50,765 nt of DNA from Paulinella micropora (taxonomy: Eukaryota; Cercozoa; Imbricatea; Euglyphida): NCBI GenBank assembly GCA_009731375.1, contig BJOX01000244.1, forward strand, positions 387,912 through 438,676, written 5' to 3'. A program made the position numbers and the translations under genes. The notes under the pieces are model-generated. The model had not been told where the DNA came from. It made no database searches and saw only the letters and a list, made by a program, of their open reading frames with translations. Numbering within the stretch: position 1 is the first letter of the stretch; every line of letters starts with the position of its first letter. This document shows positions 45,200-50,765 of this stretch, in pieces.

Positions 45200-46444
45200 A
45201 TGAAAACTCACCAGAGAAACTTAATCGCAGAAAATCCAGACGGAGATTTTATAAATGTCAGAGTTGGATATGATGGTGATATTGAAACAAATAATTCAAA
45301 AACCGCTTTTGGCGAAGCAGTAGTAGGTCAATTAACACCAGTATTACAAGAAATCTTTCCATATACAATTAATACTAGGATATGGACAAAAACAGAAACA
45401 AAATCGTCTGTGTCATTTTTGAATAATATGGCTGAATTGAAAACAACTGCTGATGCTACGGCAGATGCTAGACTGGTAAGTAAAAGGAGAATAAAATATA
45501 GAACTGGAATGGGTGTCCTAGCCCGCTTTACTGCTCTATGGACAACGGATGATACAAAAGATTACTATTCATATATTGGAATAGGAAATGATCTCGTTGA
45601 TGGATTTTATTTTTACAAAAATCAAGCAGGAATGAATATCGCGCATTATAAAGGAGGTGCTGCAGTTTATTTCGACCAAGAAGACTGGGACAACCCTTGC
45701 GATGGAACTTCGGCTATGCCCGAAGTAGTTTGGAGCAAAGGAAATGTATTTCAAATTCAATTTCAGTATCTTGGGTTTGGTGCTATTAAGTTTTATATTG
45801 AAAATCCCACAACAGGATTATTTCAATTAGTTCATATGATTGACTATGCGAATGCTAATACTGGTGTAAGCCTGCGAAATACGACATTACCTTTTACTGC
45901 AGCAATTAGAAATGATGCAGCGACTGGAATACAATCTCATAAAACAGCGAGTGCCAGTTTATTCATTGAGGGAACGAATACGATAAACACAAGTATAACA
46001 AACGAAGTGGAAGGAAGTAAAGCAGCAAACACCACTGAAAGTCCTATTATTAGTATCAGGAATAAAGCAACATTTGATGCGGGTGGTGCTAATTTAACAA
46101 ATTATTCAAATGTTTATCCTACTTTGATAAGTATTACTAATGAAGATAGTAAGTCGTGTGTAGTAAGAATGGTATTAAATGGAACACTAACTGGAGCAGG
46201 TTTTGCAGATGTTGATTCTAACTATTCAATTGTAGATACTGATACAAAGGCGAGTGTCATTGCCAACGGAACAACAATTTTTAAACTATATGTAAATTCT
46301 CAATCAACTCAACAAATCAATCTTAGAAGTTATGATATATATTTGACTCCTAGTGATGTATTGACTTTTACACAGAAATCCGTCGGAACTGCCAATAATG
46401 GTTCAAATGTTAATGTTATCGCTAACTTCATAGAAGACCAATAG
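45200..46444 (+). CDS. Possible spike or lectin-like beta-rich protein (414 aa), unknown
   Basis: An intact frame starting MKTHQRNLIAENPDGDFINV after TTTATATAAACA. The central part (GIGNDLVDGFYFYKNQAGMN, FQIQFQYLGFGAIKFYIENP, FQLVHMIDYANANTG) has the look of a concanavalin-A/LamG-like jelly roll. The C-terminal half is Asn/Thr-rich beta sequence ending NVIANFIEDQ. There is no signal peptide or membrane segment. Its place after the major capsid gene suggests a virion surface protein. The family is not recognised with confidence. Confidence 0.6.
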   Translation: MKTHQRNLIAENPDGDFINVRVGYDGDIETNNSKTAFGEAVVGQLTPVLQEIFPYTINTRIWTKTETKSSVSFLNNMAELKTTADATADARLVSKRRIKYRTGMGVLARFTALWTTDDTKDYYSYIGIGNDLVDGFYFYKNQAGMNIAHYKGGAAVYFDQEDWDNPCDGTSAMPEVVWSKGNVFQIQFQYLGFGAIKFYIENPTTGLFQLVHMIDYANANTGVSLRNTTLPFTAAIRNDAATGIQSHKTASASLFIEGTNTINTSITNEVEGSKAANTTESPIISIRNKATFDAGGANLTNYSNVYPTLISITNEDSKSCVVRMVLNGTLTGAGFADVDSNYSIVDTDTKASVIANGTTIFKLYVNSQSTQQINLRSYDIYLTPSDVLTFTQKSVGTANNGSNVNVIANFIEDQ

Positions 46445-46516
46445 ATATTTGTTTCAGACTACGTCTTCAACACTGTCGCTTCGCGATAGTTCGCCCTACG
46501 GGCAGAACAACATCGT
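46444..46516 (+). promoter_or_regulatory. Intergenic hairpin module F, directly after the spike-like gene
   Basis: It starts GATATTTGTTTCAGACTACG at the stop codon of the preceding gene, then hairpin ACTGTCGCTTCGCGATAGT (46472-46490, one G-T pair) and GCCCTACGGGC (46493-46503), ending AACATCGT. Compared with module C the second loop is TAC instead of TTC while both arms stay paired. Confidence 0.7.
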
Positions 46517-46540
46517 GAAAGGTAAAGTTAAAAAAGGAAA

Positions 46541-46581
46541 AAAAACGATGTTTTGTGATGACGAAGTCAGAAAAAAATATC
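46541..46581 (-). promoter_or_regulatory. Intergenic module G at the convergent gene end
   Basis: On the minus strand it reads GATATTTTTTTCTGACTTCG, then TCATCACAAAACATCGT and a T-run. It shares TTCTGACTTCGTCATCACA with module C but lacks the hairpins. It overlaps the tail of the minus-strand gene that ends at 46567. Confidence 0.65.
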
Positions 46582-47087
46582 AAAGATATTTTTTACCGCA
46601 TCTTTGTTATTAAAATAAGGTTGTTCAATTAAATATTCAAGGTATGGTTTATCGATCTTAGCAACATCTTCAATTTTCATTTTTTATACTTTCCATATTG
46701 AAGAAAAATATCGGTTTGCTGACCGAAGGTCGCATCTTCAACTACGTTGGAGTCATTTTGCTGGTATTCTTTCTTTAATATACATCCTTCTTCTGTACAT
46801 GTAGCATTCGCTATTTCTTCACCCACATTAGCCTTGATTTCTGTGATACTAGTCTCTTTTAAATCAGTCGCCTTAACAGGAGTGCTTGGTTCCTCCATTA
46901 TAATTTTTGCTAGTGTAGCCTCCAATGGAATAACTACTTTCACGTTGTCGTCGCGGGGTTTATATTGCTCATAGAAAGAAACAATGTCAGGCTTGGTCCA
47001 TTGAATCGTGGGTTTCTTAATTTCGCTGTCAAGGTTCCATTTGTCAATTTCATTTAAGTAGTCTTGTTTTGTGTTCAGGTCTGACAT
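46567..47087 (-). pseudogene. GKYK-domain protein, long paralogue; frameshift between the N-terminal part and C-terminal domain
   Basis: The frame from ATG 47087 encodes a 136-aa acidic protein (MSDLNTKQDYLNEIDKWNLD) that ends FLQYGKYKK at TGA 46679-46677. The next frame begins with an overlapping ATG at 46680 and reads MKIEDVAKIDKPYLEYLIEQ to TGA at 46569-46567. Lined up with the neighbour at 47127-47414 (FGKYKGKKIQDVATIDKPYL), the two pieces are one domain cut by a one-base shift. A real ATGA stop-start overlap is less likely. The domain resembles the small C-terminal module of exonuclease X/DUF3820-type proteins. Beside DNA polymerase it may have a replication role, which is inference. Confidence 0.65.
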
Positions 47088-47094
47088 GATATAT

Positions 47095-47115
47095 AAAGAT
47101 TTTTAAAAAATCTTT
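47095..47115 (-). promoter_or_regulatory. AT palindrome plus TATA-like sequence upstream of the long GKYK-domain gene
   Basis: On the minus strand ATTTTTGCTAAAAGATTTTT precedes AAAAATCTTTATATATC and the start codon at 47087. The layout is almost the same as at 39994-40022 on the plus strand. Confidence 0.6.
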
Positions 47116-47126
47116 TAGCAAAAATA

Positions 47127-47414
47127 TTAAATGTATTTTTTTACTTCACTTTTAATGTCAGTAAATTTCTCAAACCACGGCTGTTTCATAACCCATTCAA
47201 GGTATGGCTTATCAATAGTTGCAACATCTTGAATTTTCTTACCTTTATACTTACCAAATGGAAAAGTATCCTTTGGCTTGCTTTCTCTACTTTTTTCAAT
47301 CGCCTTAATTTCTTCGTCAATCATCTGTTGAACATCTCTTACTGAAAAGAATTCCTTATTCTTCTCAATTGAAAGTCGTCCAAATTTTTCAGATAGTCTT
47401 GTGAGGGTGCTCAT
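47127..47414 (-). CDS. GKYK-domain protein, short paralogue (95 aa)
   Basis: An intact frame. An N-terminal helical region (LTRLSEKFGRLSIEKNKEFF) is followed by FPFGKYKGKKIQDVATIDKP and YLEWVMKQPWF. The FGKYKGK...D..YLEW pattern resembles the C-terminal module of exonuclease X and DUF3820 proteins, but no catalytic exonuclease residues are present. TCTATATAGACC lies just before the ATG. It is immediately downstream of the polymerase gene and is duplicated with it (49419-49706). Confidence 0.7.
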   Translation of the reverse strand: MSTLTRLSEKFGRLSIEKNKEFFSVRDVQQMIDEEIKAIEKSRESKPKDTFPFGKYKGKKIQDVATIDKPYLEWVMKQPWFEKFTDIKSEVKKYI

Positions 47415-47503
47415 TGGTCTATATAGAGTGGTAAAAAAATTTTATGGAAAAAATTAATTAATTATTTGATATTTTATTTTTTTAAAATCCAAAAGGTCTA
47501 GTT

Positions 47504-49345
47504 TCAATCGCATTCTCTACAATTCCGATAACTTGTCTTTTCGTATATGTAAAAACTAAATATCTTTTCTAAGTATTCGCTTGTTATTTTTTTCTTTTGT
47601 TTGTCTCGTGTTATTTTGTTGTTTTCTATTATAACTACTTTTCCAGATTTCTCAATTCGCTTTGCAATCCTTAATTCTTCATCTGTCTCCAACAATTCAG
47701 CCAGTTCATTTTTACCATTCTCAAATAATTCAGTGTTCGTAATACCTAGCCCGCAACTTATTACACTTAACATATTCGGTAAATTCAATGCTTTTTTTGT
47801 TTCATAGTTCATACTAAATCCTTTTACTTTCATACTGGCTTTACCATTATCTAATAAGTATCCATAACATTTTGGCCCGCCTCCCACAAAGGTTTTTATT
47901 TTTGCTCCTTTCAAGTCATCAGTCCAATCCCCCAGTAAATCGCCTGTCTCTACATCTGCCTGATTAATTTCTTTGTTAGTCGTATATATTACGCTGTCTG
48001 TGTCATGATACAATATCCTATTGCCTAATCTGTCCATCATATTGTAAAGTCTCATTCTCGCGTGGCATGTAGTAAATAAAGCAACCACAATATTTGTTTT
48101 AATCGGGTCGCTCACCGCATCCTGTTTTAAGTCATAACTGGCTTCTACAATTTTGTCGTTAATTATGTTAATATTTATATTATCCACTGATTTATCGTTC
48201 AATAGTTTGTATAATGTATCTTTATCCTTTATCATTTTGTTCTGTGTTTTATTTTGTTTCTGTCCAAACTTACCCCATAAAGAGTTCAAGCACAACTTAG
48301 CCACTGCTCGCCGTCCTTCGTTTTTAAATATTTTGCTTTCATCCATCTTTACACCCATTTTGATTTCCATGCTGTTTATGTAATTTTGTTTTTCTGCTTC
48401 CGTATTACATCCCGCGGGGTATCCGCTGGACTCTTGTTTTACTTTCAAGAATGTCTTTATGTATTCTTTGAATAGGCTACTGCTTTGTTCTTTCCAGTGC
48501 CATACTTCATATACTTTTATCAACTTATACCCTTTCTCTAAGGCCTTGTAAATTTCTGGAGTTGCCCATGTGCCTGTTATTGCTCGTTCTTTATCTGTGT
48601 GCTTACATTCTCCATGTTGCTCAGTCATTCCGCACTTATCGCATAAGTAATACATCATCTTACCTCTGTCCGCCTTCGGTAAGACTGGGTGTAGTAAGCC
48701 TCTAGGTGGTAGCATCTTAACCTTAGCCACTCCGAAATATTCTCTGTTTATAATTTTATTTTCCATATTTTTTCTTTCCTCCTCATTGTTTGGTCTAATA
48801 ATTATATGGTGTCCGCTTGGATAAAGGTCGTAATACATCACGGTCGGATAAAGTGAGCATATGTCAATATATTTCGCATACTCATTATCATGTCGTGATT
48901 TCCAATATAATTTCAGAGCATTCACTCTACCTCCAAACATTGCCTCTCGTGGGTTTAGTCCTTCTTGTTCAGTAATTCGTTCGTTTGTATCCTCTGCCAG
49001 TCTTTCACTGGTTTTCATCAGGCTCCATTCGCACTCCCAGATACTTATTACTTTCGCTTGTTCGTTAAGTTGTTTTTCTCTTCTCATTGTTTCCTTGTAT
49101 AGTTCGCCCATTGTCTTATTTTTCTTCACATTCAAAGCATTGCTATTCCAACACTTATCACATCCGTGCCAATGACACCCGTAAAACTCATAAGCGGTTT
49201 TGTTTTTCTCATCCCAACCATCTACATAAACACGAGATTGCCCAAGTTGAAACATTTTTTCACCTCCGTTGAATGCGTGTTTAATATCGGTTTTGTCTAA
49301 CCTGCTTCTGTATGCTAACCATTCTACACAAGCCCTAGAAGTCAT
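47504..49345 (-). pseudogene. Protein-primed family B DNA polymerase, copy 1, N-terminus removed by a tandem duplication
   Basis: Replicates the linear element. It retains FYGCHWHGCDKCW and VISIWECEW near its start, polymerase motif A in YIDICSLYPTVMYYDLYPSG, motif B in KLCLNSLWGKFGQ and motif C in LYHDTDSVIYT. It ends in a C-terminal region that is shared with copy 2 up to TGA at 47504. The usual Polinton enzyme is about 1000 residues or more; here 613 remain, because at 49345 the sequence switches to the start of the long GKYK-domain gene. The exonuclease domain is therefore mostly missing. The first ATG overlaps the stop of a 12-codon leader left from that gene (49380-49342). Confidence 0.9.
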
Positions 49346-49387
49346 TTTAAGTAGTCTTGTTTTGTGTTCAGGTCTGACATGATATAT

Positions 49388-49407
49388 AAAGATTTTAAAA
49401 AATCTTT
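49388..49407 (-). promoter_or_regulatory. Duplicated AT palindrome, now upstream of truncated polymerase copy 1
   Basis: Copy of the 47095-47115 element with one T fewer. After the duplication it lies 43 bp upstream of the polymerase copy 1 start and could drive it. Confidence 0.5.
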
Positions 49408-49418
49408 TAGCAAAAATA

Positions 49419-49706
49419 TTAAATGTATTTTTTTACTTCACTTTTAATGTCAGTAAATTTCTCAAACCACGGCTGTTTCATAACCCATTCAAGGTATGGC
49501 TTATCAATAGTTGCAACATCTTGAATTTTCTTACCTTTATACTTACCAAATGGAAAAGTATCCTTTGGCTTGCTTTCTCTACTTTTTTCAATCGCCTTAA
49601 TTTCTTCGTCAATCATCTGGTAAAAATCTCTTACTGAAAAGAATTCCTTATTCTTCTCAATTGAAAGTCGTCCAAATTTTTCAGATAGTCTTGTGAGGGT
49701 GGTCAT
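49419..49706 (-). CDS. GKYK-domain protein, duplicate copy (95 aa)
   Basis: Differs from the 47127-47414 copy at only a few residues (MTT for MST, RDFYQM for RDVQQM). The reading frame is intact. The changes are real substitutions, so the two copies are not exact assembly repeats. Confidence 0.7.
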   Translation of the reverse strand: MTTLTRLSEKFGRLSIEKNKEFFSVRDFYQMIDEEIKAIEKSRESKPKDTFPFGKYKGKKIQDVATIDKPYLEWVMKQPWFEKFTDIKSEVKKYI

Positions 49707-49793
49707 TGGTCTATATAGAGTGGTAAAAAAATTTTATGGAAAAAATTAATTAATTATTTGATATTTTATTTTTAAAATCCAAAAGGTCTAGTT

Positions 49794-50765
49794 TCAATCG
49801 CATTCTCTACAATTCCGATAACTTGTCTTTTCGTATATGTAAAAACTAAATATCTTTTCTAAGTATTCGCTTGTTATTTTTTTCTTTTGTTTGTCTCGTG
49901 TTATCTTGTTGTTTTCTATTATAACTACTTTTCCAGATTTCTCAATTCGCTTTGCAATCCTTAATTCTTCATCTGTCTCCAACAATTCAGCCAGTTCATT
50001 TTTACCATTCTCAAATAATTCAGTGTTCGTAATACCTAGCCCGCAACTTATTACACTTAACATATTCGGTAAATTCAATGCTTTTTTTGTTTCATAGTTC
50101 ATACTAAATCCTTTTACTTTCATACTGGCTTTACCATTATCTAATAAGTATCCATAACATTTTGGCCCGCCTCCCACAAAGGTTTTTATTTTTGCTCCTT
50201 TCAAGTCATCAGTCCAATCCCCCAGTAAATCGCCTGTCTCTACATCTGCCTGATTAATTTCTTTGTTAGTCGTATATATTACGCTGTCTGTGTCATGATA
50301 CAATATCCTATTGCCTAATCTGTCCATCATATTGTAAAGTCTCATTCTCGCGTGGCATGTAGTAAATAAAGCAACCACAATATTTGTTTTAATCGGGTCG
50401 CTCACTGCATCCTGTTTTAAGTCATAACTGGCTTCTACAATTTGGTCGTTAATTATGTTAATATTTATATTATCCACTGATTTATCGTTCAATAGTTTGT
50501 ATAAGGTATTTTTATCCTTTATCATTTTATTCTGTGTTTTATTTTTGTTTCTGTCCAAACTTGCCCCATAAAGAGTTCAAGCACAACTTAGCCACTGCTC
50601 GCCGTCCTTCGTTTTTAAATATTTTGCTTTCATCCATCTTAACTCCCATTTTAACTTCCATGCTGTTTATGTAATTTTGTTTTTCTGCTTCCGTATTACA
50701 TCCCGCGGGATATCCGCTGGATTCTTGTTTTACTTTCAAGAATGTCTTTATGTATTCTTTGAATA
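49794..50765 (-). pseudogene. Family B DNA polymerase, copy 2, runs off the window; one frameshift
   Basis: Covers the same C-terminal region as copy 1, with motif C (LYHDTDSVIYT) and the same stop at 49794. An extra T in a T-run near 50,545 breaks the frame just after motif B (KLCLNSLWGKFGQ, in the frame 50539-50765). Upstream sequence lies beyond the right edge, so this may be the full-length gene. Confidence 0.85.

Larger units (their letters stand above)
47052..50765. repeat. Head-to-tail tandem duplication (~2.29 kb) of the GKYK gene and polymerase C-terminal region
   Basis: Sequence from about 47,052 onward is repeated from about 49,346 to the window end, offset 2290-2292 bp, with roughly 1% substitutions and a few indels. 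The breakpoint joins codon ~12 of the long GKYK gene to the polymerase interior. The second copy continues off the window, so its full length is unknown. Confidence 0.92.

Noticed and set aside
46677-46680. ATGA stop-start overlap as translational coupling
   Set aside because: Comparison with the neighbouring paralogue shows the two frames are halves of one domain, so a frameshift explains it better.

Overview
The window is a piece of an animal nuclear genome, probably an arthropod and perhaps a crustacean. The left ~29 kb contains intron-rich genes whose introns are almost wholly simple-sequence repeats, plus a (TTAGG)n block, the arthropod-type telomere unit. The right ~19 kb changes to AT-rich, tightly packed, intronless viral genes. 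Fourteen runs of N mark assembly gaps.

Region 1 (about 1-22,240): a nearly complete glycine dehydrogenase (decarboxylating) gene, GLDC, on the plus strand. More than 35 short exons run from 1724 to the stop codon at 21858-21860. The mitochondrial presequence and one exon near the N-terminus were not found. Introns hold CA, CATA, CTAT, GA, GTT, ATAAT and AATCT arrays, long poly-C runs and a 30-bp minisatellite. Several exon edges are tandemly duplicated with their splice acceptors.

Region 2 (about 22,240-31,500): repeat-rich host DNA. A second host gene on the minus strand can be assembled from five small exons with consistent phases (24,005-28,746) and encodes a PLAC8-type cysteine-rich protein. 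Between its exons lie a (TTAGG)n block, large CTAT/GATA arrays and a small element with ~120-bp direct repeats. A 312-bp gap is followed by the 3' half of a decayed non-LTR retrotransposon reverse transcriptase (29,936-31,150).

Region 3 (about 31,550-50,765, open to the right): an endogenous Polinton/Maverick-type virus of the adintovirus kind. The recognisable core set is a retroviral-type integrase, an FtsK/HerA-like packaging ATPase, an adenain-like cysteine protease, a penton (minor capsid) protein, a major capsid protein and a protein-primed family B DNA polymerase. Accessory genes encode a GIY-YIG nuclease, an acidic protein, a long phage-like fibre with a C-terminal S74 self-cleaving chaperone, a small two-pass membrane protein, a small secreted cysteine-rich protein, a basic core-like protein, a coiled-coil protein, a possible lectin-like spike, and a family of small proteins sharing a GKYKGK-type domain beside the polymerase. 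Capsid, packaging and maturation genes lie together on the plus strand; integrase and polymerase genes are on the minus strand. Many genes carry frameshifts or stops. The polymerase end is a tandem duplication that runs off the window.

The least explained feature is a family of intergenic modules bounded by GATATTT and CATCG-T(n) ends. They carry exchangeable strings of short perfect hairpins and sit directly before start codons or after stop codons across the viral region.
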